Assembly (NCBI GenBank): GCA_019637115.1
Contig: JAHBWH010000048.1
Coordinates: 1-48,692 of the forward strand
From: Myxococcales bacterium
Lineage (GTDB): Bacteria > Myxococcota_A > Polyangia > Polyangiales > Houyiibacteriaceae
Length of the DNA: 48,692 nt
Reading direction: 5' to 3'
Positions 25,851 through 34,088 of this stretch are shown here, piece by piece. The number at the start of each line of letters is the position of its first letter. Positions within the stretch are counted from its first letter, which is position 1. The notes beneath the pieces were generated by a model. The model was not told the DNA's origin. It did not search any database and saw only the letters and a program-made list of their open reading frames with translations. Both the position numbers and the translations under genes were made by a program.

Positions 25851-27564
25851 TGGGCCATGACACGCGGACGAGCCGCAAGACCTCGACGCCCGTAGACGTG
25901 GCGAAGCGCCCCTCGACGTCGAGGTCGAGCGCGCGCGCGGCGGTCGCCTCCGCGAGCGCGGCCTCGAGCTCGTCGACGAAGGGCTCGTCGATGATCGAGC
26001 GGCGGGTCGGGATGACGGCGCGGAGCGGCAGGTGGCGCGGATCGTCGAGGACCCGCCCCCACCGCTCCGCGAGGCAACGTCGTGTCTCGTCGGGCGCTTC
26101 GTCCCTCGCGCAAGCGTGGAGCACGCTGTGCAGCGAGGTCGGCCGAAGGTCGGAGGCGCCCAGCGCGTCGAGCACGCCGCTCAGGTTGTACGTCGTGGTC
26201 ACGAGGAGGCCCTCGGCCTCCGACCCTTCGAGGTGCGCGGCGAGCGCGCGCTCGGCCTGCGCGTTGATCGAGAGCTCGAGCGTCGCGAGCTGAGGCAGAC
26301 GCGCGACCGACACCCACCCCATCGCGGCGACGGTCAGCGCGACGAGCGCGTGCGCCATCCACGGGCGGCGGCCGAGCCGGGCGCTGGCCGCGTGAAGCGC
26401 CACGCCCGTCGCGAGGCCGAACCACGCGTGGATCGGCGCGTAGTTCGCGGACGGCTGCTGGTCGTAGAGGAGGACCGACACTGCGAGGTAGAACCAGAGG
26501 GACGCGCCGCAGGCCGCCGCGAGCCACGGGCCGCGGCCTCGCCAGACGACCAGCCCGAGCGCCCACGTACAGTAGGCGAGCGCGAGCGCTGCCATGATCG
26601 CGCCTGGCCAGTTCACGCGCGGCTCGGCGTGGCTGACCATGTCCGCGTAGAACCGCAGATCGCTCCAATACACGAGCAGATTCGCGATCTCGCGCGCGAA
26701 CCGCTCGAGCGCGAGGTGGGACATGATGATCTCCAGCCGCATCCCGACCTGCGTCGCGAGGCCGCGCCCTGCATCTCCCACGGAGGCCGCGACCATCACC
26801 AGCAGCGGCGCCATCGCCGCCGAGGCCCCCACCAGCCAGGCGCGCTTCGGGACGCGGGCCCACGGCACCTGGCCGCGAAGGAGGAGCGCGCCCACCGGCG
26901 CGAGCAGCAACACCGTCTTGACGTTCGCGAGCAACGCGAGGCCGACGAGTCCGCCGATCGCGGCGATCCGACGCGACGGCAGTCGGACCGGCTCCGTCGC
27001 GTCTGGGGGCGCGCGCGGGACCAGCAGGGTCGCGGACGCCAGCAAGGTCCACGGCAGGACCTCGTAATAGACCAGCAAGGCGTGGCTACCGGCGAACTGG
27101 GTCGTCACCGCGAGCGTCAGCACGCTCAGATCGCCCGCGCGCTCGTCGAGCCAACGCGCGGCGACCCGGTGCACGGCCCAGAGCGCCCAGATCCCGAAGA
27201 GCAGCCCCAGCCATCGCAGGCGGAACGCGTCGCCGCCGTGGATCGGCCAGAGCAGCGCGAGCGGCCAGTACGGGACGCCCGAAGCGTAGGGCGTGACCAT
27301 GACGGGGAAGGTCCGGCCCGCCACGCACGCGCCGAGCACGGGTCGCGCGTCCGAGCGTACGAAGCGCGGTGGCGCCTCCTCCGCGCACGAGGGCTCCAGG
27401 GCGAGCGAGCCGTCGGGGGCCTCGGTGAGCACCCGATGACCACGGCTCGCGTGGACCGACACCTCTTCGCTCCAGACGGGGCTCCAATGCGCCGCCCAGG
27501 CGCCATGCGCGAGAAACGCGACGCACGCGATCCAGAACGCGGGTCGCTGGAGGGGACGCGCCAT
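25831..27564 (-). CDS. Polytopic membrane glycosyltransferase-like protein (GT39/ArnT type)
   Basis: 577-residue membrane protein with about ten hydrophobic segments between residues 8 and 420 and a soluble C-terminal part (about 430-577). The first periplasmic loop carries acidic residues at 33-34 (SPVWSEEVS) in the place where GT-C enzymes of the PMT/ArnT type hold their catalytic Asp/Glu. These enzymes move sugars from polyprenyl-phosphate carriers. Other supporting text: PYWPLALLWPIHGGDAF and YYEVLPWTLL. It lies 42 bases downstream of the UbiA gene on the same strand, so a shared lipid-linked substrate is conceivable. The ATG at 27564 is chosen; the upstream in-frame start at 27582 adds only six residues. 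Assignment to a precise family is uncertain. Confidence 0.65.
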   Translation of the reverse strand: MARPLQRPAFWIACVAFLAHGAWAAHWSPVWSEEVSVHASRGHRVLTEAPDGSLALEPSCAEEAPPRFVRSDARPVLGACVAGRTFPVMVTPYASGVPYWPLALLWPIHGGDAFRLRWLGLLFGIWALWAVHRVAARWLDERAGDLSVLTLAVTTQFAGSHALLVYYEVLPWTLLASATLLVPRAPPDATEPVRLPSRRIAAIGGLVGLALLANVKTVLLLAPVGALLLRGQVPWARVPKRAWLVGASAAMAPLLVMVAASVGDAGRGLATQVGMRLEIIMSHLALERFAREIANLLVYWSDLRFYADMVSHAEPRVNWPGAIMAALALAYCTWALGLVVWRGRGPWLAAACGASLWFYLAVSVLLYDQQPSANYAPIHAWFGLATGVALHAASARLGRRPWMAHALVALTVAAMGWVSVARLPQLATLELSINAQAERALAAHLEGSEAEGLLVTTTYNLSGVLDALGASDLRPTSLHSVLHACARDEAPDETRRCLAERWGRVLDDPRHLPLRAVIPTRRSIIDEPFVDELEAALAEATAARALDLDVEGRFATSTGVEVLRLVRVSWPMGAPAP

Positions 27565-27606
27565 GGCGCGGGAGGGTATCACCGCGGGTCGCGCGGGCGC
27601 GGCGCT

Positions 27607-28416
27607 TCACATGCGAAACCAGACGAAGAGCGCCGCTCCTCCGACGACGGCCGCCGCGCGATGGAGGAGCCTCGCGCGGCGCATCGCGCTCGCCTCCCCA
27701 CCCCGACGAAAGAGCGCCGCCGGAAAGAGGATCGCGAAAGGCAGGGCGAGCAGCGCGGCGAACGCCAAGCGCGGGTCGGCGTCGCCGGACGCGACGGCGA
27801 TCGAAGGGACGGCCCCCGCGATCGCCGCGAGCCCCGCGACCGGGCGCGGGCCGAGCTGCAAGAACGTCGTGCGCAGCGCGCCCCGCTGGTCTTCGCTCGC
27901 GTCCGCAGCTTCGTGGAGCAGCTGGTTCTGCAGCAAGAGCGCCGCGAAGCAGCACGCGAGCGTCACGAGCCCGGGCGGGAGCGTGGCGTCCGAAAGACCC
28001 ACGAAGAGCAGCGGGGCGAAGCTCGCGACGTTCATCGCGCTGCCGATGACGGGGATCGACTTCAGCCGCGGCCCCGTGGAGTACGCCCAGCCCGAGCCCA
28101 GCGACACGAGGGTCGCTACGAACGCAGGCCAAGGACCGAACGCCCCGACCCCGAGCGCCGAGGCCGCAGACGCCAACGCGGCGCGGCGGTGCGCCTCGAT
28201 CTCGCTCGGTCGAGCGCGCTTGTCGGGGTCGAGGTCCATCGCCCGATCCGCGACGCCGTTCCACAGATAGCCGAACGCGAGCACCGCGAACGCGATCGTC
28301 ACACCTCGCGCGGTGTCCACCCACCACCACGGACGCGAGGGCTCGACCCCCGCCAGCGGCAGCGCGAGGAAGTGGGCCCAATGCCGGAGCCGAAGCTGCG
28401 CGGCCCAGCTGCGCAT
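27607..28416 (-). CDS. UbiA-superfamily prenyltransferase-like membrane protein
   Basis: 269 residues with about eight hydrophobic segments. Both Asp-rich, Mg2+-diphosphate-binding motifs of UbiA enzymes are visible. N-x3-D-x3-D is at residues 53, 57 and 61 (YLWNGVADRAMDLD), followed by PDKRARP, which resembles decaprenylphosphoryl-phosphoribose synthase-type members. D-x3-D is at 172-176 (LLHEAADASEDQRG). The enzyme should transfer a prenyl chain to an aromatic or phosphosugar acceptor in the membrane. The start ATG overlaps the stop of the upstream radical-SAM gene (TGATG), so the two are translationally coupled. The GT39-like gene follows 42 bases downstream. Acceptor unknown. Confidence 0.8.
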   Translation of the reverse strand: MRSWAAQLRLRHWAHFLALPLAGVEPSRPWWWVDTARGVTIAFAVLAFGYLWNGVADRAMDLDPDKRARPSEIEAHRRAALASAASALGVGAFGPWPAFVATLVSLGSGWAYSTGPRLKSIPVIGSAMNVASFAPLLFVGLSDATLPPGLVTLACCFAALLLQNQLLHEAADASEDQRGALRTTFLQLGPRPVAGLAAIAGAVPSIAVASGDADPRLAFAALLALPFAILFPAALFRRGGEASAMRRARLLHRAAAVVGGAALFVWFRM

Positions 28417-29468
28417 CACGCGGGGCCGAGGCGCCGCAGGGCGTGTCCGAACGTCATGTCCAGCGCGTCGAAGAGCACGCGGACGTCGAAGTCGAGGATG
28501 TTGTTGACCTCGTGGATCGGGACGCACCCACAACCTGGCCCTTTGGGCGCCGCCATCGCGTGGAACGCTTCGACGAAGCCGCGCTCGCGGCCGTTGCCGC
28601 GCTCTTGCTGCCACTGCGTCAGCAAGCAGGGCGCGACGGTTCCGTCGCTGAGCACGTAGCCGAAGTAGCGGCCGGCGTAGCACTCCCCGCAGTCGCCCCC
28701 GATCCGGCGTCCGTCGCGCGCCTGCATGCGGAGGATCGTCCGCGAGTTGCCGACGGGCCGGCCGCGCTCCTTGAGGTCGAGCAGGCGGTCCGCGAGCGCG
28801 GCGATCCGTCCGTCGTTCATCAGTGGCGCGATCGGCGCGTCGACGTCGCAGCTCGCGTCGTGCTCGAGCTGGAAGAAGGCCTTGAAGCCCAAGTCGGCGG
28901 CCACGTCGAGCACGTGCTCGACGTTCTCGGCGCCGCGTGGGGTGATCACCGTCATCGTCACGACGGGGACGCCGCGCGATCGGAGCAGCGTGATCGCCTC
29001 GATGACGCGGTCGTAGGAGCCGGCGTGGCGCTGCTGGTCGTGGAGCTCGCGGGGCCCGTCGAGCGTGAGACAAGCGAGGTCGAGCTGCGCGATCTCGTCG
29101 AAGCGATCCTTCACGAACCAGCCGTTCGTGTTCATCGCGACGTGAACCCCGCGGCCCTTCAAGTGCCGGACGAGCTCACCGAGGTCTCGTCGGAGCATCG
29201 GCTCGCCGCCGATGAGGCTCGCCCTCCCCATCCCGCCCGCGACGAAGTCGTCCATCGCATCCTTCCACTCCTCCGTCGTCATCTCCTCGCGCTTCTGCAG
29301 GGGGATGTGGCAGTACTCGCACCGGAAATTGCACCGGTTCGTGAGCGAGAAGGTCATCTGGAAGGGGCTCTTCGCGCGACGGAGACGGCGCGCGCCGAGC
29401 TGCGCGACCGGCAAGAGTCGGCGCGCCGTCGTCGAGACGAGCGAGGGGGGCGAGAGGCGGGGGGCCAT
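28416..29468 (-). CDS. Radical-SAM/SPASM-like enzyme coupled to UbiA gene
   Basis: 350 residues. The N-terminal ~40 residues are basic and Leu-rich. The radical-SAM motif is at Cys46, Cys50 and Cys53 (TNRCNFRCEYCHIP), with SLIGGEPMLRRDLGE and VAMNTNGWFV. The C-terminal part holds a different cysteine set from the other modules here: GDCGECYAGRYFGYVLSDG, VAPC, then GCGCVPIHEVNNIL. This is a SPASM-like arrangement for auxiliary clusters found in peptide- and lipid-modifying enzymes. TGATG overlap with the UbiA gene suggests they act on the same lipid or aromatic compound. The ATG at 29468 forms a CATG palindrome with a plus-strand ATG, so divergent starts overlap. No good ribosome site is seen, so a downstream start is possible. 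Confidence 0.85.
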   Translation of the reverse strand: MAPRLSPPSLVSTTARRLLPVAQLGARRLRRAKSPFQMTFSLTNRCNFRCEYCHIPLQKREEMTTEEWKDAMDDFVAGGMGRASLIGGEPMLRRDLGELVRHLKGRGVHVAMNTNGWFVKDRFDEIAQLDLACLTLDGPRELHDQQRHAGSYDRVIEAITLLRSRGVPVVTMTVITPRGAENVEHVLDVAADLGFKAFFQLEHDASCDVDAPIAPLMNDGRIAALADRLLDLKERGRPVGNSRTILRMQARDGRRIGGDCGECYAGRYFGYVLSDGTVAPCLLTQWQQERGNGRERGFVEAFHAMAAPKGPGCGCVPIHEVNNILDFDVRVLFDALDMTFGHALRRLGPA

Positions 29469-29709
29469 GCAGTGCGCAAGGCTAACACCATCCCTCGCGG
29501 GCGCGCTGCTCATCGCCGAGGCGCTGCTCATGGCCGAGGCGCCGCTTCATCGCCGAGGCGCCGCTCCGTGGCCGAGGCGCCGCTTCATGGCCGAGGCGCC
29601 GCTTCATGGCCGAGGCGCTCCCTGTGCCGAGGCGGCGCTGGCCATGCGCGAGCGCGCGATGCCCGGTAGCATGCGGCGCATGCGCGCTCGGAGGCGTCCT
29701 CGCCCATGA
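29467..29709 (+). CDS. Doubtful small repeat-rich ORF (80 aa) overlapping the next gene by ATGA
   Basis: An 80-codon frame starts at the ATG that shares the CATG with the divergent radical-SAM start and ends in TGA overlapping the ATG of the gene at 29706. It encodes a hydrophobic stretch (LAGALLIAEALLMAEAPL), two copies of a MAEAPLH-[RG]-RGA word, and a Met/Arg-rich tail. Most of it is made by the 18-bp tandem repeat in this spacer. It could be a leader or precursor peptide for the modifying enzymes around it. It could equally be an accident of repeat DNA, which I think more likely. Confidence 0.2.
   Translation: MQCARLTPSLAGALLIAEALLMAEAPLHRRGAAPWPRRRFMAEAPLHGRGAPCAEAALAMRERAMPGSMRRMRARRRPRP
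29505..29646. repeat. 18-bp tandem repeat array in a divergent spacer
   Basis: Roughly seven imperfect units of GCCGAGGCGCCGCTTCAT fill most of the spacer between the radical-SAM gene (minus) and the unknown gene at 29706 (plus). Units differ by one to three bases (CATCGCC for CATGGCC, CTGCTCAT for CCGCTTCAT). The array must lie in or between the two promoters. Confidence 0.85.
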
Positions 29710-30905
29710 CCACGCGGGTCCGCATCGCGGGGGACGACCTGTCGGAGACGCGTCTGCTCGCGGTCCCTCCTGGGTCGGTGGTCGAGATCTCGCCGCCGCC
29801 CGCCTCCTGGGCGGGCGCCAAGCGCCTGCTCTACGGCTTCTGCGCGCGTTGGTGCCGCGGTCCTTCGCCTCGTCTCCGATTCATCGGCGTCCCCCGCTGC
29901 GTCTTCGGCACCGAACACCGGATGCTCCGCTCGATCCCCTCGTCGCGCGCTCATCCGCGCTGCCTCGGCTGTCGTGAGCGCGCGCGTTGTAGCCCGCCCG
30001 AGATCTGGAGCGACGAGCTCCAACCCTTCGGTCCCCTCGACCCGCTCGAGCGTCTCCGCGCGCACCTCTCGCGCCTCGCTCCCTTCGTCGACGCCGACCC
30101 GGAGCGAGTCGTGCGCGCGGTCGAGGCGATGGCGGTCGTGACCGCCTCGGCGCGGCCGGGGACGCCCTTCCTCCTCGAGCCTTCGATCGAGCTCTCGCCC
30201 ACGCCGAGCGCGACACGAGTCGTCGTCTTCTTCGGGGACCTGCCGCCCGGGCGAGAGGCCGACGAGCACGCGATCTCGCTCGAGCGCCTCCGGGCGGCCG
30301 GCCTCGCGTTCGGCGCCCCGCTGCCGGCCGCCGTCGAGACGTTGCTCACCCGCCACGGCCCCTTTCCGATGCCGATCGGCTTCGAGGTGCAGCCTTCTCG
30401 GCTCCCTCTGTTGAAGGTCTACGTCCGGCTCGAGCGCGCGACGCCCACGGCGCGGCGCGCGCTCCTCGCGGACGCGCTCCGCCTCGTGACGCCGACCCCT
30501 GAGGACGTCGCGGAGTCGGCGGACACGGAGATGGTCTGCGTCGGCCTCCGCGAGGGGGCGGTCGTTCAGATCAAGGCGTACGTCGCGCGGGACGCGCGGG
30601 TCGGCCTGCCCGAGCGAGGCCTCGCGGGCCTGCCCGAGGGGCACCCAGTGCTCGCGCTCGCGACCGAACCTCGCGCGTACGCGGTCATCGACCTCTACGA
30701 CGACCGCGGTCGACCCGCGAAGTGGGACCTCCGGATGCGAGGCACGCTGTCGACCGGCCCCGTCGCGGCGGGGACCTTCGGCGCGCTCGTCCCCGACGCG
30801 CGGCCGATGCTCGAGGAGGTGCTCGGCGCGCCCGACGCGCTCGTCGACGTCGTCGCGGTCGCCTCCCGCGCGGGCACCCTCACGCTCTACTTCGAGCTCT
30901 GTTGA
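29706..30905 (+). CDS. Unknown protein: orphan auxiliary-cluster cysteine motif + possible ABBA-type domain
   Basis: 399 residues, family not recognised. The N-terminal 100 residues carry six cysteines: C46 and C50 (FCARWC), C65 in IGVPRCVF, and C86, C89 and C95 (RCLGCRERARCSP). The P-x-C ... C-x2-C-x5-C pattern is the same as the C-terminal auxiliary motif of five radical-SAM modules nearby, but no C-x3-C-x2-C core is present, so this looks like a detached Fe-S module. Residues ~115-399 alternate helices and strands, with FEVQPSRLPLLKVYVRLE and a final LTLYFELC that faintly recall ABBA-barrel (PatF-like) prenyltransferases. This is a weak resemblance. It starts a plus-strand run with the genes at 30956, 31840 and 33226. 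Confidence 0.75.
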   Translation: MTTRVRIAGDDLSETRLLAVPPGSVVEISPPPASWAGAKRLLYGFCARWCRGPSPRLRFIGVPRCVFGTEHRMLRSIPSSRAHPRCLGCRERARCSPPEIWSDELQPFGPLDPLERLRAHLSRLAPFVDADPERVVRAVEAMAVVTASARPGTPFLLEPSIELSPTPSATRVVVFFGDLPPGREADEHAISLERLRAAGLAFGAPLPAAVETLLTRHGPFPMPIGFEVQPSRLPLLKVYVRLERATPTARRALLADALRLVTPTPEDVAESADTEMVCVGLREGAVVQIKAYVARDARVGLPERGLAGLPEGHPVLALATEPRAYAVIDLYDDRGRPAKWDLRMRGTLSTGPVAAGTFGALVPDARPMLEEVLGAPDALVDVVAVASRAGTLTLYFELC

Positions 30906-30955
30906 GACGCGAGTCCGATCTGCGGTCACCCCGCTCGTTGGGATATGATGCGCCG

Positions 30956-31840
30956 ATGCAGCTTCCTCTCGCCGAGCGAGCCCCGCCACGTGTCGCCCGA
31001 GCGCCGCTCGAGCGCTGTGGCGCGGACGAGCCGCTGCACGACTACATCCTCGAGCGATACGCGCCCCCGGCGCCGCCCGAGGGGAAGCTCCGCGCGCTGA
31101 ACCTCTTCGTCGAGTCTCTGGCAGACGCGGGGGTCGAGCGGGAGGGGCTCCGCGTCATCGACACGATCCGCGAGGGGCTCGGCCCTCATCGGACCGTGTT
31201 CGGCGTGAAATCCCACACGCAAAAGGGCGCCGAGCCCGGCTGGGAGCTCTACTTCTACGACTTCGAGCGCGTCCACGCGGACCTGCAGATCGGGCGCGTC
31301 GTCGAGCTCCTCGGCGGCCTGCTCGACGTGGACGCCGTCGAGCCGTGGCCGCTCCCCTGGCACATGTTCAGCGTCGAGCTCTCGCCCGAGCACCTGCGTC
31401 GCGAGCGCCCCGCCTCCGTCGACGTGTACCTCGACATGCGGAGCTACAAGGTCCGCGGCACGTCGTGGGAGCTCGAGAACGTCTACACCTTCCACGACCC
31501 GCGGCAGGAGATCGACGAGCTGCTACATCGCGCGCGCTCGCTGGTTCACTTCGACCATCTGCGCTGGAACCTCGCGCACGTGCTCCCACCCGACTTCCTC
31601 GCCGCCCACCGCGTCTGCGTCGCCAACAAGCGCCGCGCGGACGCGGTCTACGCTTCCCGCGTCCCCACCCCCGCGCTCACGCGATTCCTCGAGCGACACT
31701 CCTTCCCGTCCGCCCTCTCCGTCTTTGCGCGCCGCCACGCCGCCGAGCTCGACCACCTGCTCTGGGACGTCGGCGTCGACTTCCAAGGCACGGACGGGGA
31801 GCTCCGCTTCGTGAAGGCGGGCGTCTACGGGAGCTTCTGA
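30956..31840 (+). CDS. Unknown protein translationally coupled to a radical-SAM gene
   Basis: 294 residues, family not recognised. It is soluble, with no signal peptide. It has strand-like segments with aromatic residues (EPGWELYFYDFERVH, LPWHMFSVELSP, VDVYLDMRSYKVRGTSWELE, ENVYTFHDPRQE) separated by helices. It ends in LRFVKAGVYGSF. Repeating alpha-beta-beta-alpha text of this kind would fit a barrel like that of ABBA prenyltransferases, but I cannot show it. The stop overlaps the start of the radical-SAM gene (TGATG), and the protein is therefore likely made in proportion to that enzyme, as a partner, substrate-binding protein or next-step enzyme. The ATG at 30956 follows a possible -10-like GATATGAT. 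Confidence 0.75.
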   Translation: MQLPLAERAPPRVARAPLERCGADEPLHDYILERYAPPAPPEGKLRALNLFVESLADAGVEREGLRVIDTIREGLGPHRTVFGVKSHTQKGAEPGWELYFYDFERVHADLQIGRVVELLGGLLDVDAVEPWPLPWHMFSVELSPEHLRRERPASVDVYLDMRSYKVRGTSWELENVYTFHDPRQEIDELLHRARSLVHFDHLRWNLAHVLPPDFLAAHRVCVANKRRADAVYASRVPTPALTRFLERHSFPSALSVFARRHAAELDHLLWDVGVDFQGTDGELRFVKAGVYGSF

Positions 31841-33159
31841 TGCGCGCTCCCCCCGACGCTCGGGCGTCCAAGCCCCGTGTCCCCCCCGCGCCGTCCGTCG
31901 CGCATGACAGCCTCGTCGTCACGTTCGCGTTCCGCTGCAACCTGGCGTGCACCTTCTGCATGGTCGAGGACGTCCTCGAGGCGCCCTATCCGGGCGTCTC
32001 GCTCGAGCGCTTCGAGGCGCTCTGCCGCGACCCCACGAGCACGCTCCAGGGCCTCCGCCGCGTCACCTTCAGCGGTGGAGAGGTGACCACCTCCAAGCTG
32101 CTCCCGGACTACGTGCGGCTCGCGCGATCCCTCCCCGAGGTCCGCCACGTACGGATCCAGACGAACGCGACCCGCCTGCGCGATCGGGCGTATCTCCGCT
32201 CGCTCCTCGACGCAGGCGTCGACGAGCTCTTCGTCTCGTTCCACGGACACGACGCGGCGTCCACCGAGGCCATCACACGTCGTCCGGGCTCGTTCGACCA
32301 GATCCTGGCGGGAATGCGCGAGATTCGCGCCGCGGGCGCGACGCTCATCACCAACACCGCGCTGGTCCGCCAGAACTACCAGTCGCTGGCGGCGATCGTC
32401 GAGGTCGTCGCGCCCCTCGCGCCGGCCAGCATCGAGATGTGGAGCTTCTGGCCGCGCATCCACGAGCACACGCGCGAGTTCGCGGTGCCCGTCGCGGAGC
32501 TCCGCGGCCCCGTCATCGCGGCTATGCGCGCCTGCCTCGCGCGAGGGATCCCGCCCGTCCTCAAGTGGTTCCCGCGCTGCCTCGTCCCGCCCGACCTCTT
32601 GCCCTATCACGACGACGGGCAGCCGCAGATGCTCATCGAGCCCGAGTTCTGGGATCGCGAGCCAGGGTACGGGTGCCTCTACGCCGGCGTCTGCGAGGAC
32701 CACCACGCGCAACGATGCTCGGGGTTGAGCCACGCGTATGTGGAGCTGCATGGTTGGGAGCAGGACCTCTTGCGACCGCGCCGGGTGGAGGCCTCGGACC
32801 GGGCGCGAGCGGGCGGCGCGGGGGACGACTTCGTCCTGCGCAACCTGGTGAAGGACGGCGGGCCCAAGCGCACCCACACCGCCCGCGTCGCCGCGTGGCT
32901 CGACGCCTTCGGCCTCGCCTTCGGCGGAGAGGTCGCGGGCTGGACTCTCGTCTCGGCGCGACGGAGTCGCTTCCGGGAATCGCTGAGGCTCGAGCTTCGC
33001 CGGTCTGAGCGCCGCGCCGTCCTCCAGATCGCCGCAGGAGACCCAACGCCGAAGGTCGTCGTCGTCGGGGACGCCCGCGCTCGTCGCGAGGCGGAGCCGC
33101 TCGCGCGCGCGCTCGGTGACGCGCTCTCTCGCTGCGCGAGCCCGCCCCCGATCCCCTGA
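31840..33159 (+). CDS. Radical-SAM enzyme with auxiliary-cluster motif and C-terminal extension
   Basis: 439 residues. Radical-SAM cysteines are at 33, 37 and 40 (AFRCNLACTFCMV), then RVTFSGGEVTTSKLL, RIQTNATRL and ELFVSFHGHDAAS. The auxiliary motif starts with WFPRCLVP and continues with GCLYAGVC and QRCSGLSHAYVELHG near residues 285-305. The last ~130 residues are an extra domain (VAAWLDAFGLAFGGEVAGW, RESLRLELRRSERRAVLQI, then KVVVVGDARARREAEPLA) that I do not recognise. Its start overlaps the stop of the gene at 30956. The Fe(II)/2OG oxygenase follows 66 bases later. The spacing suggests one operon that makes and then oxidises a product. Confidence 0.85.
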   Translation: MRAPPDARASKPRVPPAPSVAHDSLVVTFAFRCNLACTFCMVEDVLEAPYPGVSLERFEALCRDPTSTLQGLRRVTFSGGEVTTSKLLPDYVRLARSLPEVRHVRIQTNATRLRDRAYLRSLLDAGVDELFVSFHGHDAASTEAITRRPGSFDQILAGMREIRAAGATLITNTALVRQNYQSLAAIVEVVAPLAPASIEMWSFWPRIHEHTREFAVPVAELRGPVIAAMRACLARGIPPVLKWFPRCLVPPDLLPYHDDGQPQMLIEPEFWDREPGYGCLYAGVCEDHHAQRCSGLSHAYVELHGWEQDLLRPRRVEASDRARAGGAGDDFVLRNLVKDGGPKRTHTARVAAWLDAFGLAFGGEVAGWTLVSARRSRFRESLRLELRRSERRAVLQIAAGDPTPKVVVVGDARARREAEPLARALGDALSRCASPPPIP

Positions 33160-33225
33160 GAGGTGGCGGGCTCGGCCACCGTCTCCGCGACTCGCTGCCC
33201 CGGTCGCCTGCTATCCTCCGCGACG

Positions 33226-34065
33226 ATGTCGTCGCTCGAGGCTCCCCCGAACTACTTGGACGTGCTCGTCGTCCCCGCGAGCGATCGGCACGCGGCGCAG
33301 GGCGCGTACGGCGCGATCCTCGACGGGGGGCTCGGCGCGCTCGTCCTCCGCGGGGCGTTCGAGCCCGCCGCGCTCGCGGCCGCGTCGGCCCGGCTCTCGG
33401 CGCTCGAGGTGCCCGAGCACTTGCGGCACGCGCCCGTCGTGAGCCGCCTCGACGAGCCGGCCATGGGGGTGGTCGGACGATGCATGCGCCTGTCGGGCCT
33501 CGAGGACTATCCGAAGAGCGCGGCGGAGACGCGCGCGCTCTTCGGGCAGATCTTCGATGACCCGGAGGGCCTCGAGGGCGGAGTCGCCGCGTTCTTGCGG
33601 GAGCTCTCTGGTGGCGAGGTGCGCTCCCCCCCCGGGGCGTTCGCTCCCGCGCTGATCTCGCGCCTCCGCGGCGGGGCCGAGATCCCCTATCACTTCGACA
33701 ATTTCGTCTTGCTCGAAGAGACCGCGTTCCGGCTCGTCGCGCCGCTCATCGAATCTCGGACGCTCCTGAACGTGCAGGTCCCGCTCCAACGGCCCGACGC
33801 GGGCGGTCACCTCGAGCTCGCGTCGTACCATTGGGACGACTTCGTCCAAGCTGGCGCGCCGCGGCCCGACGCGCATGTCGACACCCCAGCGCGCGACGCG
33901 ACCCACCATCGGCTCGTCGAGCTCGAGGTCGGCGACATGCTGCTCTTCGACGCGGGTCGCATCTGCCATCGGGTCACTCCGGTCGTGGGCGCGCGCGAAC
34001 GCCTGACGTACGTCGTGCACACCGCCCCGCTCCGAGACGGCTCGGGCGTGGCGTACTTCACCTGA
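33226..34065 (+). CDS. Fe(II)/2-oxoglutarate-dependent oxygenase
   Basis: 279 residues. The iron-binding facial triad is visible as H-x-D at residues 156 and 158 (IPYHFDNFV) and a distal His at 248 (GRICHRVTPVVGARERLTYV). The Arg about ten residues later is suited to binding 2-oxoglutarate. Between them is a long insert containing VQVPLQRPDAGGHLELASY and a second H-containing loop. Proteins of this fold hydroxylate, desaturate or demethylate C-H bonds using O2. The ATG at 33226 is 66 bases after the radical-SAM gene and in the same direction. It is the last gene before a perfect 30-bp inverted repeat. Confidence 0.8.
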   Translation: MSSLEAPPNYLDVLVVPASDRHAAQGAYGAILDGGLGALVLRGAFEPAALAAASARLSALEVPEHLRHAPVVSRLDEPAMGVVGRCMRLSGLEDYPKSAAETRALFGQIFDDPEGLEGGVAAFLRELSGGEVRSPPGAFAPALISRLRGGAEIPYHFDNFVLLEETAFRLVAPLIESRTLLNVQVPLQRPDAGGHLELASYHWDDFVQAGAPRPDAHVDTPARDATHHRLVELEVGDMLLFDAGRICHRVTPVVGARERLTYVVHTAPLRDGSGVAYFT

Positions 34066-34088
34066 GCTCCGACTCTCGGTTCAGACCA

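Noticed and set aside
26032-28659. 875-codon plus-strand frame
   Set aside because: Antisense of the GT39-like, UbiA and radical-SAM genes. Composition is Arg/Glu/His-rich, as expected for a shadow frame in high-GC DNA.
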